Assembly (NCBI GenBank): GCA_963277665.1
Contig: OY728133.1
Span: forward strand, 393,775,962 to 393,839,961
DNA from: Viscum album
Taxonomy: Eukaryota; Streptophyta; Magnoliopsida; Santalales; Viscaceae
Direction: 5' to 3'
DNA length: 64,000 nucleotides
In this document: positions 24,190-35,800 of the stretch, in pieces
How positions within the stretch are numbered: the first letter of the stretch is position 1
Layout: every line of letters starts with the position of its first letter
Translations under genes and position numbers: made by a program
Notes under the pieces: generated by a model
Told to the model about the DNA's origin: nothing
Database searches by the model: none
The model's input: only the letters and a program-made list of their open reading frames with translations

Positions 24190-24475
24190 GTTTAGTAAAA
24201 CCCGGTATTGCGTATAACACACGCTATCGAGGAAGGTCGCGATTGCGTGTAATGCAAGCCAAGTCAGGGTTGCGTGTAGTGCAAAACTCCTTTGTTGTTG
24301 TGTATAACAGAATGCAACCATATTTTATTTATACATTGAATATATATATATATATACACTCAATGTTGCGTAGAATAACTTCTATCAAACGAACTTGAAA
24401 TTGTGTGTGACAAGAGCCAAGAAAAGTGTTGCGTATAGCACAAGATAATCTTGGTGTGTCGCACAATAGAAGATA
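24190..24475 (-). repeat. 27-bp direct repeats at solo LTR start
   Basis: Second copy of the repeat zone described at 900-1197, with the same two clusters separated by a TA microsatellite (about 24340-24355). Confidence 0.6.
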
Positions 24476-24523
24476 TGAATGAAATTAAAAAGAATGTATC
24501 TTATAAAATCTCGGGTTGTTACA

Positions 24524-25343
24524 TTACACGTCTCCCAATAATGATTAGAAATCATGATTCCATATGGGTGATAGTGGATCAACTCATAAAGTCATCCCAT
24601 TTCATCCCTATTCATGAATATCATATGGTGGAGGATATATCAAAAATCTATATCTTTGAGGTGGTAAATAGGAATGGTGTTCTAGTTTCATTTTTACGAG
24701 ATAGAGATCCAAGTTTCGCATCTCTTTTTTGAAAATCCTTACAACAATCCCTTGGGAATTAGTTGACGATGAGTATGGCATACCATCATCTGACGGATGG
24801 GAAATCTGAGAGGACGATATAAACTTTCGATGATATTTTATGGGCTTTTGCGAGGGATTTTTGTGGTTCATGGTAGGATTACTTATCGTTGGTAGAGTTA
24901 TCATATAATAACAGTTATCAGGCCTCGATACATATGGATCTTTTTGAAGCATTGTATGAGCATTCATTTCATTATACACTTTGTTGGGTGGAAATGGGTG
25001 GGACCTCGATGGTTGAAGAAATCCTTATCCAAGAGACTATGGAGAAGTTCAAGTTGTTCAGGAAGAGAATGGAGACAACTCATAGTCATTATAAATCATA
25101 TGCGGACCATCGTTGATGACCTTTTTCGTTTGAGGTGGGTGATCATGTGTTCTTGAGAATATCTCCTAGGCTTGGACATCGTCATTTTGGAAAGAAGGGT
25201 AAATTATCTCTAAGTTATATTGGTCCTTTTGAGGTACTTGATTGGGTTGGATAGGTGGATTATTGGTTGGGTTTTCCACCATGGTTTAGTGTGGTGCACA
25301 ATATGTTTCATGTTTCCCAATTGAAGAAGTATTAGCCAGATCC
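24524..25343 (+). pseudogene. Element A integrase core, C-terminal part
   Basis: Resumes the frame broken at 20346. IWVIVDQLIKSSHFIPI carries the first catalytic Asp, FLRDRDPSFASLF the second, and YHHLTDGKSERTI the Glu, so the DDE triad is still readable. The GPY/F module follows: FEVGDHVFLRISP, HFGKKGKLSLSYIGPFEVL, then HNMFHVSQLKKY. Stops interrupt it near 24730, 25115 and 25335. It is cut at 25347 by element E and ends in the chromodomain at 35540. Confidence 0.9.
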
Positions 25344-25347
25344 TAAC

Positions 25348-28107
25348 TATAAGGACCCAACCTTATTGCATACATAATCTTGAATTTAGTCAAGAAAACA
25401 CTTCATTTTACATTGAGGATATTTTTAAGTTTAGATATTTAGAGATTTGGGACATAATACATTCATAACATTACACATTGTTACAGAGTGGATACCATAG
25501 AAACCGTTTCCATTTTTTCAAAATTTAAAACATTAAGACCTAAAACATGATTCCTTGAAAATTATTCAACATTTAACATGGCTTCCTTCTTTGAATTACA
25601 CATCCATTAACCTGTGAAAATCATTTAAAACTTGGGATGAGCACAAAAAACTTAGTAAGGGATATAAAAAGAAGGAAAGAACACATTAGTCCATGAATAC
25701 TTGTAACGTATGAAATCATTTTTAAAATCCATACTTATAACCTGTATATATATAATTACTTTTTAAAACATGATATTTACACAATACCTAAGAACATTCA
25801 TAGAACCATAATGTTATCTTGGAGAATTACTTACATAATCTTGTAACCCTCTCGGCTACCTTATAATTTGTAACCCTCACGGTTACCTTACTATTTGTGT
25901 AACCATCATAGTTACACTAGGAGTAACCATATGGCTGACCTACAACTTACACATACCCAATGAATTTGAGGGAGATATAGGTCCCAACATTATTCATAAA
26001 CAATTCCCAAGAACCATAACATAATCATACAACATGAATAATTCCATAAAAACATTGCTTTTGAATTTTGTAAAATAGAATTTTAAAAGAAGATTTTAAA
26101 AGAATAGTCCCTTATAAATATGACATAATTGAAGTGATACTTAATATAGTGGATGGAATATGTATAAAAACTATAAATAAACATAAATAAACACATTACA
26201 TACAAAACTAATCACACAAACAATTTTAATACCACATAAATAAAGAAGTATAAGGTTAACCCAAAGGATGGAAATGAAGTTGAGAATTCCCTTACCTTGG
26301 GTTTGTCTTACTTAAAACTTCTTTAAACCTCCTGTATAATGGTTAAAATAGTGTTATAAATATTTTAAAGAAACATTTTCATGTTTATAACCTATTTTAT
26401 GATCATTTCATACCTTCATTTTACCCTTTAATTGTTAGTATTTTGTTCCTTGCGTTGTTTTGGGTCAGTTCCTTACATGATTTCCATGATTGGTTTATGA
26501 TGGATGTTCTTGTTGATTGGAAGTGAAAATCCATAATTGGAATGGAAAGGTATTTAAACATTTACAGTACCATAATTTATACCATTTATCATTTTGATGT
26601 TTTATATGAGGATGATTCATAATTTAAAACATTAATGATGTTCGTTTAGATCATTTTAGTGGTTCTTTGATAATAACAACCTCATTTTGTCTTATAAATT
26701 AAACCATGAGTACAAAATAATTACAGAACCATGGATGAGACATAATAAATATATTATAACCTGGTTCAACCATATAAATAGTTTCATGACCAGACTTTAA
26801 AGAATTAATGTAAATTGAAATCACATCGTCCATGATGTCGGTAATTCGACACATCACAGACAATGTTTTTATTCCTTGAATAAGTGGGAGAGGAAAAGAA
26901 TAATGATGATGAATTTTCCATGAGAATGAAAACATATAGAATATAAATTATTTCTATAAATTTCATGCCTCTTGTGTAAGAATAGATGAATAAAGAATAA
27001 GAAAATAAAGGAACTCAAAATAAAAGAATAAGTGAGAAATCCCTTACAAAAATTCGGCATCCCAACGACTATGCAATTAGGTTTTAGAAAACATTAAAAA
27101 GAGAGGGGAAAAGGTTCACCCATCCAAAAATGAATCATGATATATAATATATAAAAAATAATAAGTAAATAAGAACATGGTATGGAAACTTGAAATTTAT
27201 ACCACATAAAAAAGAACTTGAATGGAAAAAAAAAGAAATTGAGAATTTTATTACCTTGTAGAGTAACCCCTAGAACTTGAAGTTTGGGACCTTGAGGTCT
27301 TGAGGAAACCTTGGGAGAACTAATAGGGAGGTAAGGAGTCTAGAGATTCATTGATGAGGAATTTGGAATGAAGATAATGAAGGAATGGGTTGGAATTTAT
27401 AGCAAAAGCGAGGGAATATTTGAATAATTTCCAAGGGACACCTCATTAGTGGTATTTGCAAAAACATGGGCTTTCCCATGGTATTTTCCCATGGTATAAG
27501 CCACTTGGGACACTCCATAACTTATTTTACTTTACAAAAGTCGATCATTTTTATTTCATCACCATTACATCATTAATGATGTCATTAACACACTGAAACT
27601 CAAAACTGTATTTTTTACTATTCCCCAAAAAATCAACTGTTTCAGAAAAATTCCCAAAATTCACGCTAACCATTTATTGACATGTAGAATTTAAAAATGA
27701 AGTCAATTTTTTGAAAATAATTTTCTAAATATTTTTAATTTAATTTTTAAATAAAATCATACTTAATTCAAAAATTAATAATTTAAAAACTCTAACTGCC
27801 TTTATATCACATTTAAAAATTAATCAAGATGTAATTATCTTAAATCCTTACAAAAATAAAATAATAATACAATTTACTATTCATCAGGGTCATATTACTA
27901 TTCATAAGGGCATGTTACTATTCACCAAAAAATAATTTGCTTCCAATAGACTCCAAATAACATAATGAACACAATTGTAGATGACTATTTTTTGAAATTA
28001 AAAATGTAGAAGTAGTAAAATTATGTTTAAAGACTACTTATAAATATCTACATTAAACAAAATTTCAAGCATTTCAATTTATTTTTATAAAACCTTGGGG
28101 TGTTACA
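25348..28107 (-). repeat. 3' LTR of element E
   Basis: 2,760 bp. In element sense it starts TGTAACACCCCAAGG (28107) and ends ...GGGTCCTTATA (25348). It is nearly collinear with 32770-35539. It holds the ACCATGGG boxes near 27475-27495, and its interior between 25900 and 27400 is AT-rich without genes; the 60-80-codon frames there are chance frames present in both LTRs. Confidence 0.93.
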
Positions 28108-28122
28108 TTATCCCCACCTTCA
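28108..28122 (-). other. Polypurine tract of element E
   Basis: AAGGTGGGGATAA on the minus strand immediately before the 3' LTR start, the normal primer site for plus-strand synthesis in LTR retrotransposons. Confidence 0.8.
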
Positions 28123-28139
28123 GTAAATTGTGTCCTCGA

Positions 28140-28440
28140 AATTTTTATTTACTTATTAAACAAGTGATGGTACCTTTCCCTCATATCATTTTCAGAATCT
28201 CATGTTGATTCTTAAACCATGTGGTTTCTCCACAAAACCATTGCCTGGTGGATTACCTTATTCTGCAATACCAGTTCCCTTCAATCAAGAATCTGAACTG
28301 GTTTCTCTTCATATGAAAGGTTCTCCTCTAGCTGAACTGATTCTGGGATCAAAACATGAGTCGAATATGGTACATACTTCCTCAACATCGAAATATGAAA
28401 AACATTGTGTACTTGAGACAAAATTGGAGGAAAAGCTACT
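28140..28440 (-). pseudogene. Element E chromodomain (broken)
   Basis: Minus-strand translation after the linker (HVSMFEKYVPYSTHVL) switches frame and then reads VQILD, stop, RE, VLQNKVI and VLWRNHMV, the conserved chromodomain core. Chromodomains of this clade bind chromatin marks and steer integration. A frameshift and two or three stops make it non-functional. The 94-codon plus-strand frame at 28202-28486 is antisense to it. Confidence 0.78.
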
Positions 28441-29413
28441 TAGTATGCAACTGGTCCAACTTTCTCCAGGATTTCAAAAGGACTGATGAACTGCATACTT
28501 AGTTTTCCTTTCTTACCAAAATGCATCACACTTTTCCAGGGAGATATTTTAAGGAAAATATGGTCACCTACCTCGAAAGAGAAGTCTTTCCTTCTGTTAT
28601 CTGCATAACTTTTCTTCCTACTCTGAGATTTCCTCATGTGCTGTTGGATCATCTTCACTTTCTTAGCCACTTACTCTACTAATTCCAGCCCCATCCACTT
28701 TCTTTCACCCACTTCATACCAAAACACTGGAGCCCAACACTAATTTCCATACAATGCCTCAAAAGGTGCCATATGTATATTGGTATGAAAACTATTATTA
28801 TAAGAAAACTCAACTAAAGAAATATGCTGATCCCAACTTCCCTGGTAGTCCATTGAACAAGATCAAAGCATATCCTCCAAAGTCTGAATTGTTCATTATG
28901 ACTGCCCATATTATTGAGGATGAAAAGCTGTACTAAAATTTAACTTTGTGCCCAACGACTTCTGAAGTCCCTTCCAAAAGTTATAAGTGAACCTGAGATC
29001 CCGATCAGATACAATGTAAATAGGAACTAAATGTAACCTGACAATATTCTTAAGGTATAATCTAGAAAGATGATCCAAGGACATTATATATTGAATAGAA
29101 AGAAAATGTGCAGACTTTTTCATCCGATCAACAATAACCCAAATCACATTGTTTCCTTGAGAAGTATTTGGTAGTCCCACCACAAGTCTATGGATACATT
29201 CTCTCATTTCCACTCTTACATTGGAAAATACTAAAGCATCCCCTTCAGTAACTGCCACTCTGATTTAACCTGTTGACATGTCAAACATTTCATGGTAAAA
29301 TTAGAAATATCTCTTTTCATTACATCCCACCAATAATACTCCCGAAAGTCTCTGTACATCTTAGTACTACCAGGATGAACTGAAAATAGAGAACTATGAG
29401 CATCACACAACAA
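28440..29413 (-). pseudogene. Element E integrase (broken)
   Basis: The N-terminal zinc module is intact in sequence (HSSLFSVHPG and CLTC, 29413-29270). After a frameshift the core reads IWVIVDRMKKSAHFLSI (first Asp) and IVSDRDLRFTYNFW (second Asp), then NFSTAFHPQ. The codon where the catalytic Glu is expected is now a stop, next to a second stop (about 28900). The C-terminal module follows with SYNNSFHTNIHMAPFEALYG, VGDHIFLKISPWKSV and LSMQFISPFEILEKVGPVAY. Confidence 0.9.
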
Positions 29414-29519
29414 TTATTTCTTCAATTGGGAATCACAAGGCACACAAAAACTTTTACCAAATCTCAAAACACAATCATTATCAAGATTAAATTATGGAAA
29501 CTTACCCATTTTAACCAAT

Positions 29520-31140
29520 TCTACCTTTTTCTATAGCTCACGGTCTTCCTTTTGTTCTTGCTTAATTTTTTCTGACAATGAATACTGAACTGAAACTTGA
29601 ATCAAAACAGATTTATTCCCTATACCAACAAATTCTAATCCAAAATTCATCAAATCATTAATCAAGGGATCATGTTCCAAACGAAGCCTGGTTAATGATG
29701 CATGATGTTTTTGACTCAAGGTATCTGCCACTTTGTTTGCTTTTCCAAGATGGTAATTGATCATGCAGTCATAATCATTTATTGGTTCTAGCCATATTCT
29801 CCACCTCATGTTTAATTCCTTCTAAGTGAATATATACTTCAGACTTTTATGGTTAGTATATATTTGACATTTGGCTCTATATAAATGATGCCTACAAATT
29901 TTCAAAGAAAAAACTATAGATTCCTATTGCAAATCACGTGTGGGATAATTTTACTCATGAGGTTTTAGTTGTCTTGAAGCATAAGAAATTACCTGATCAT
30001 TCTGCATCAAAACACAACTAAGTCCCTTCAATGAAGCATCACTGTAGATGAAAAAAATCACCATTTCGGGAAGGCAAGGCCAAAACTGGAGAATTTACCA
30101 ATCTCTTCTTCAATTCCTGAAAACAAACATCACATTATTATGTCCAAACAAATTTAACTCCTTTCCGTGTTAACTTAGTTATTGGGCTAGACAAACGAGC
30201 AAAGTTCTTAACAAAACGCCGGTAATAACCTGCTAATCCAAGAAAACTACAAATCTATGTAACATTTGTGGGACTTTTCCATTCATCAACCACTTTTTTT
30301 GGAAGGATCAACTATTATTCCATCCTTATTTACAATGTTCCAAAGAAAAGAAATCTTTTTCAACCAAAAATCACACTTGTTGAATTTTCCATACAGTTTC
30401 TTTTCTTTTAATGTTTGTAAAACAATCCTTAGATGTTTTTAATACTCCTCTTTATTTTTAGAAAATACCAGAACGTCATCGATAAATACAACCACAAACT
30501 TATCCAAGAATTCATGAAATACTCTATTCATAAGATTCATGAATACAGTAGGTTCATTAGTTAACCCAAAGGGAATAACAACAAATTCATAATGCTCATA
30601 TCAAGTATAAAAGGTTGTTTTTTGGATTCCATCCTCCTTCACCTTCAGCTGATGGTATCTAGATCTCAATTCAATCTTTGAAAATTTCTGAGCTCCCTGG
30701 AGTTGATCAAACAAGTTATCAAAATGAGTTAAAGGATACTTGTTTTTAATAGTGATGTTATTCAAAGCTCTATAATCAATGAAAATTCTCATGTAACTAT
30801 CTTTATTTTTAATAAACAGGATTTCCCCATGGTGATGTGCTAGGATGAATGAAGCCTTTATCAAGAAAGTCTTGCAACTGATTTTTCAATTCAAGAATTC
30901 CTATTTGAGACATAAGATAAGGGGGTTTTGAAATTGGCTTAGCATCAAGAACTAAGTCAATTTTGAATTCGACTTCCCGATTAGGTATGACACCAGGTAA
31001 CTCATCAGGAAAAACATCAAGGTATTCATTTACCATAGGCACATCATCAATATGACCAGTTCCCTTGTTTTCAAAAAAATGAGAAAGATAACTTTCACTT
31101 CCATATTTTAACATTTTCTTAGCTTCCTGATATGTTATTA
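29520..31140 (-). pseudogene. Element E reverse transcriptase and RNase H (broken)
   Basis: Pre-RT and RT start at 31114: [34 protein letters not shown], frameshift, [20 protein letters not shown] and [16 protein letters not shown]. The catalytic box F-I-D-D is intact at 30486-30475. Thumb (LYGKFNKCDFWLK) follows, then a heavily damaged connection and RNase H, ending in YHLGKANKVADTLSQK (about 29770-29710). The polymerase centre is better kept than in A, but frameshifts near 30840 and multiple stops after 30420 exclude a product. Confidence 0.9.
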
Positions 31141-31233
31141 ATTTTATGGGTTCATTCTTGTATACAAACTAAAAATCTTTCTAAAAAAAACTTCTTTATC
31201 TCTACAGTCAATCTTAGCATGATAAATAGAAAG

Positions 31234-31900
31234 TCAATCCATTCCCATAATAACATCAAACTCGACTAAGGGTAAAACAACATGGTTTTCCAGTAAAGTC
31301 TTTCCATAGACCACAATAGAAAGATTCTTATAATTCCTATTTGCTACAATATTTCCCCCTAGTGTTTTAACTACAAGTCCAGGTCTCATTTGTTGTGGTG
31401 ATATTTTCAATTTACATAAAAATTTCTTAGAGATGAAGGAATGTGTAGACCCCATATCAAATAAAACTTTAGAAAAATTTGAGTGAACAAACGAAGTACC
31501 TGATACAACTTCATTGGATGTCCTAACATCTATTGACATAGTTGCAAAGGATCTCACTACACCTTTCTTCTTATAATCTGGATTCTTTGCATCATTTGGA
31601 TCTCTCTTTGGGCAGACATTTTCATAATGACCCATCTCACCACACATAAAACACTTAACAATTTTCTTTTCAAGATTAGTCTTAGGATCAATTTCATTAC
31701 AATCTTGGGCTATATATCCAAACTTACCACATTCAAAACACTTCCCAGTTTTTCTAAGACATTCCCTAGGGTGTTTCTTTCCACACTTTTCACAAACTGG
31801 AAATTGGATTTTCTTACCATCAGATTTCTTTGGTTGATTCTTACCCATCTCTTACCATCTATACCTCATCTTCTCCTTATTTCCAAAATGCACACGATCA
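31234..31900 (-). pseudogene. Element E nucleocapsid and protease frame
   Basis: The longest open frame of the window (204 codons, 31848-31234). It carries three cysteine knuckles: CEKCGKKHPREC, CFECGKFGYIAQDC (His replaced by Tyr) and CFMCGEMGHYENVC (canonical CCHC). The protease follows with VLFDMGSTHSFIS; the active-site triplet is Asp-Met-Gly (31458-31450) instead of Asp-Ser/Thr-Gly, which should abolish catalysis. It ends with VEFDVIMGMD before a stop. It belongs to a larger Gag-Pol reading frame. Confidence 0.9.
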
Positions 31901-32622
31901 TCAGAAAACTCCATCTTTACCCTCTCATCACGTCAGACAAGTTTCTCATAACTTTTGAATTCACGAGAGGCCATCTCCCTTCGATTCCTTGGATTTAGTC
32001 CGGAGTAAAAGTGGTTGATTTTTCTATCAAGATCCAGAATAAGATTTGGATCATACCTTTCCAATCAGGTGAAGTTCACTTCATACACAACCACTAAATA
32101 CTCCTCCTTTTTATTCAATTCAAGGAATTGCTTCTCCATCAAAATTCACACCACCTTAGGAAAATATTTTTCAAGGAAAAGATTTTTAAATTCACCCCAC
32201 TCTAAGGCATGAAAATCCTCTCTACCACTAATATTACTTAACATTGACCACCACTAACCAACTTCACCTTCAAAATTATAAATGGAAAGACTTACCTTTT
32301 GATTTTATGGACATCCCATAACATCAAATATATTTTCAAGGGCTTTAATCCATACTTCAGGCGCTACTAGGTTAGAAGATCCATTGAAAGAATGAGGGTG
32401 TTGCCTCATATAATGTTCCACTATTGTCATGTTCCATTGTGGTACCTCTAGTTGTTCTCTTGCATGGATGTCACTGCCATTTATTTCTTGCATTAGCTGA
32501 GACATTACCATCACAAACTGGTTGGTTCTAATCCCTACCATTCCGGGCTACAGATTCAGAAGGATGTCGTTCTGTTGGTGCCTCTCCCCTTCAGATTCCC
32601 TATTAATTCTATGGACAACCAT
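31860..32622 (-). pseudogene. Element E gag core (broken)
   Basis: The start is most likely the ATG at 32622-32620 (MVVHRINRES). After one stop the frame gives HSFNGSSNLVAPEVWIKALE and NIFDVMGCP, the usual gag N-terminal core, then after another stop EWGEFKNLFLEKYFPK, EYLVVVYEVNFTGLERYDPN and INHFYSGLNPRNR, all standard gag features. Stops near 32535-32545, 32304 and 32140 break it. Confidence 0.85.
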
Positions 32623-32756
32623 TCTGAACAAACATATCTCAGACGAAGCAACAAGGTAATATTTAAATTCTATAACATTACAAATTAATGATAGAGTAAA
32701 ATCATTTATGGTATTCTTTTAACATCATCCTAACCCCTAAAGTTATCTAAACCATC

Positions 32757-32768
32757 CTTTGATACCAA
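32757..32768 (-). other. Primer binding site of element E
   Basis: TTGGTATCAAAGG on the minus strand adjoins the 5' LTR end and matches the initiator-Met type site TGGTATCA with later decay. It fixes the LTR inner boundary at 32770. Confidence 0.8.
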
Positions 32769-32769
32769 C

Positions 32770-35539
32770 TATAAAGACCCAGCCTTATTATATACATAAT
32801 ATTGAATTTAGTCAAGAAAAAACTTCCTTTTACATTGATGATCTTTTCAAGTTTAGATATTTATAGATTTGGGACATTATACATTCATAACATTACACAT
32901 TGTTACAGATTGGATACCATAGAAACAGTTTCCATTTTTTTCAAAATTTGAAACATTAAAACTTAAAACACGATTCTTTGAAAATTATTAAACATTTAAC
33001 ATGGATTACTTCTTTTTATTACACATACATTAACCTTTTAAAATCATTTAAAACTTGGGATTAGCACAAAAACACAGTACGGGATATAAAAAGAAGGAAA
33101 GAACACATTAGTCCATGAATACTTGTAACGTATGAAATAATTTTCAAAAGACATACTAATCACCTATATATATACTTACTTTGTAAAACATGATATTTCC
33201 AAAATACCTATGAACATAAGTAGAACCATAAAGGTATCTTGGAGCATTACTTATATAATCTTGTAACCCTCTCGACTACCTTATAATTTGCAACCCTCAT
33301 GACTACCTTACTATTTATGTAACAATCATAGTTACAGTTAGAGTAAACATATAGCTGACCTCCAACTTACACATACCCAATGAATTGGAAGGAGATATTG
33401 GTCCCAAAATTATTCATAAACAATTCCCAAGAACCAGAACATAATCATACAACATGAATAATTGTATAAAAACATTGCTTTTGAATTTTGTAAAATAGAA
33501 TTTTAAAAGAAGATTTTAAAAGAATAGTCCCTTATAAATATCACATAATTGAAGTGAGACTTACTAGAGTGGATATAATATGTATAAAAACTATATATAC
33601 ACATAATTAAACATATTATATATAAAACCAATCACACAAACAATTTTAATACCACATAAATAATGGATTATAAGGTTAACCCAAAGCGTGGAAATCAGGT
33701 TGAGAATTCCCTTACCTCGGGTTTGTCTTACTTAAAACTTGTTTAAACCTCTTATATAATAGATAAAAGAGTGTTATTAATATTTTAAAAAAACATGTTC
33801 ATGTTTATAACATCTTTTATGATCATTTCATAACTTCATTTCACCCTTTAATTGTTAGTATTTTGTTCCTTGCATTGTTTTGGGTGAGTTCCTTACATGA
33901 TTTCCATGATTGGTTCATGATGGATGTTCTTGTCGATTGGAAGTGAAAATACAGAATTGGAATGGAAAGGTATTTAAATATTTCAAGTACCATAATTTAT
34001 ACCATTTATCAATTTTATGTTTTATATGAGGATGGTTGATAAGTTAAAACATTAATGATGTTCGTTTACATCATTTTAGTGGTTCTTTGATAATAACAAC
34101 CTCATTTTGTCTTATAAATTAAACCACGAGTACAAAATAATTCTAGAACCATGGATGCGAAATAATACATATATTATAACCTAGTTCAAACATAGAAATG
34201 GTTTTGTGACCAGACTTGAAAAAATTAATGTAAATTGAAATCACATCATCCACGATGTCGGTAATTCGACACATCATAGACAATGTTTTTATTCCTTGAA
34301 TAAGTGGGAGAGGAGAAGAATAATGATGGTGGATTTTCCATGAACATGAAAACATCCAGAATATAAATTATTTATAGAAATTTCATGCCTATTGTTGAAG
34401 AATATATTAATAAGGAATAAGAAAATAAATGAACTCAAAATAAAAGAATATGTGATAAATCCCTTATAAAAATTCGGCAACCCAACAGATATGCAACCGG
34501 GTTTTAGAAAACATTAAAAAGAGAGGGGAAAAGGGTCAACCATCTAGAAATTAATCATAATACAGAATTGATCAAGAATAATAAGGAAATTAGAACATGG
34601 TATGGAAACTTGAAAGTTATACCACATAAAAGAGAAATTGGTTGGAAAAAGAAAGAAATTGAGAATTTTCTTACCTTGTAGAGTAACCCCTAGAACTTGA
34701 AGGTTGGGAACATGGGGTCTTGAGGAAAACTTGGGAGGAATAATAGGGAGGTAAGGAGGATATATATTCATTGATGAGGAATTTTTAATGAAGCTAATTA
34801 AGGAATGGGTTGGTATTTATAGCAAAAGTGAGGGAATATTTTAATAATTTCCAAGGGATACCTCATTAGTGGTATTTGCAAAACCATGGGCTTGCCCATG
34901 GTATTTTACCATGGTATAAGACACTTGGTAAAAATCATAACTTATTTTACTATACAAAATTATACCATATTTATTACATCATCATTACATCATTAATGAT
35001 GTCATTAACACACCAAAACTCAAAACTGTATTTTTTACTATTCACTGAAAAATCAATTATTTTAGAAAAATCCCCAAAATTCACCCTAACCATTTATCAA
35101 CGTGTAGAATTCAGAAATGAAATCAATTTTTTGAAAATAATTTTCTAAATATTTTTAATTTAATTTTTAAATAAAATCATACTTAATTAAAAAATTAATA
35201 ATTTAAAAACTATAACTGCTTTTATATCACATTTAAAAATTAATAAAGATGTCATTATTGTAAATCCTTAAGAAAATAAAATAATAATACAATTTACTAT
35301 TCATTAGGGTCATATTACTATTCATATTACTATTCATAAGGGTATGCTACTATTTACTAAAAAACAAGTTGGTTCGAATAGACTTAAAATAACATACTGA
35401 ACACAGTTGTAGATGTCTATTTTTCAAAATTCAAAACATATAAGCAGTAAAATTATGTTTAAAGAATACTTATAAATATCTAGATTAAACAAAATTTCAA
35501 TTATTTCAATTTATTTTTAGAAAACCTTGTGGTGTTAAA
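32770..35539 (-). repeat. 5' LTR of element E
   Basis: 2,770 bp, against 2,760 bp for the other LTR. Its outer end reads GTGTTAAA where the other has GTGTTACA, a single-base decay of the terminal TGTAAC. Chance frames at 34143-35148 have close counterparts in the 3' LTR and are non-coding. Confidence 0.93.
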
Positions 35540-35720
35540 CTAACCATGTGATTCGATCAGATCATGTTGAGCTTGAGGCAGATACTTCATTGGTGCATGT
35601 GTGAGTGTGGGTTATTGATAGGAAAGAGAAATTATTTCATGGTAAAATCATCAGTCTAGTTTGGGTTTTTTGTAATAATGGTCAGATTTAGGAGGAGACT
35701 TGGGGTGATAGAAAGAGATG
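35540..35720 (+). pseudogene. Element A chromodomain, restart after E
   Basis: Directly after CTAAC the element A frame resumes: HVIRSDHVELEADTSLVHV, VWVIDRKEKLFHGKIISLVW and NNGQI, matching the linker and chromodomain of Tekay-like elements. It lacks some aromatic-cage positions and has one or two stops. Together with 25343 it shows that E inserted into an existing A. Confidence 0.85.
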
Positions 35721-35787
35721 GTCGAGCAATGGCCCGAGCTCTTTTAGTAAAGCGATGGTTCTCTACTTCCCAATGATGGAAATTACA

Positions 35788-35800
35788 ATGGTGGAGAGAA
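35788..35800 (+). other. Polypurine tract of element A
   Basis: ATGGTGGAGAGAA immediately precedes the 3' LTR start TGTAGCACCCC. Confidence 0.8.

Larger units (their letters stand above)
20352..24523 (-). mobile_element. Complete family-B solo LTR, 4,172 bp
   Basis: It begins TGTAGAGACCCG and ends CGGGTTGTTACA, with imperfect inverted ends TG...CA, and is flanked by the duplication TTACA. The LTR sense is the minus strand, shown by the plus-strand copy whose PBS follows its LTR at 55761. It has no coding potential. In sense order it contains the 27-bp repeats (24475-24190), the conserved box (24004-24021), a TATA box (22539-22545), two hairpin modules (22199-21953) and a purine-poor 3' end. 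A solo LTR of this size is at the upper end of what plant elements are known to have. It probably arose by recombination between the two LTRs of a complete insertion. Confidence 0.95.
25348..35539 (-). mobile_element. Element E: full-length Ty3/gypsy chromovirus
   Basis: 10,192 bp flanked by the target duplication CTAAC (25343-25347 and 35540-35544), inserted in element A between the GPY/F module and chromodomain. Minus-strand order: 5' LTR 35539-32770, PBS, gag from 32622, protease, RT, RNase H, integrase, chromodomain, polypurine tract, 3' LTR 28107-25348. The LTRs are about 90% identical by eye, so E is younger than A. It retains more function-bearing residues than A or C but still has stops and frameshifts. 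LTR ends are TGTAAC...TTATA, with TA instead of the usual CA. Confidence 0.95.

Noticed and set aside
24608..24979. 123-codon minus-strand frame
   Set aside because: Antisense shadow of the element A integrase (DDE residues readable on the plus strand).
31627..31998. 123-codon plus-strand frame
   Set aside because: It is antisense to the gag zinc-knuckle region of element E, whose motifs are unambiguous on the minus strand.
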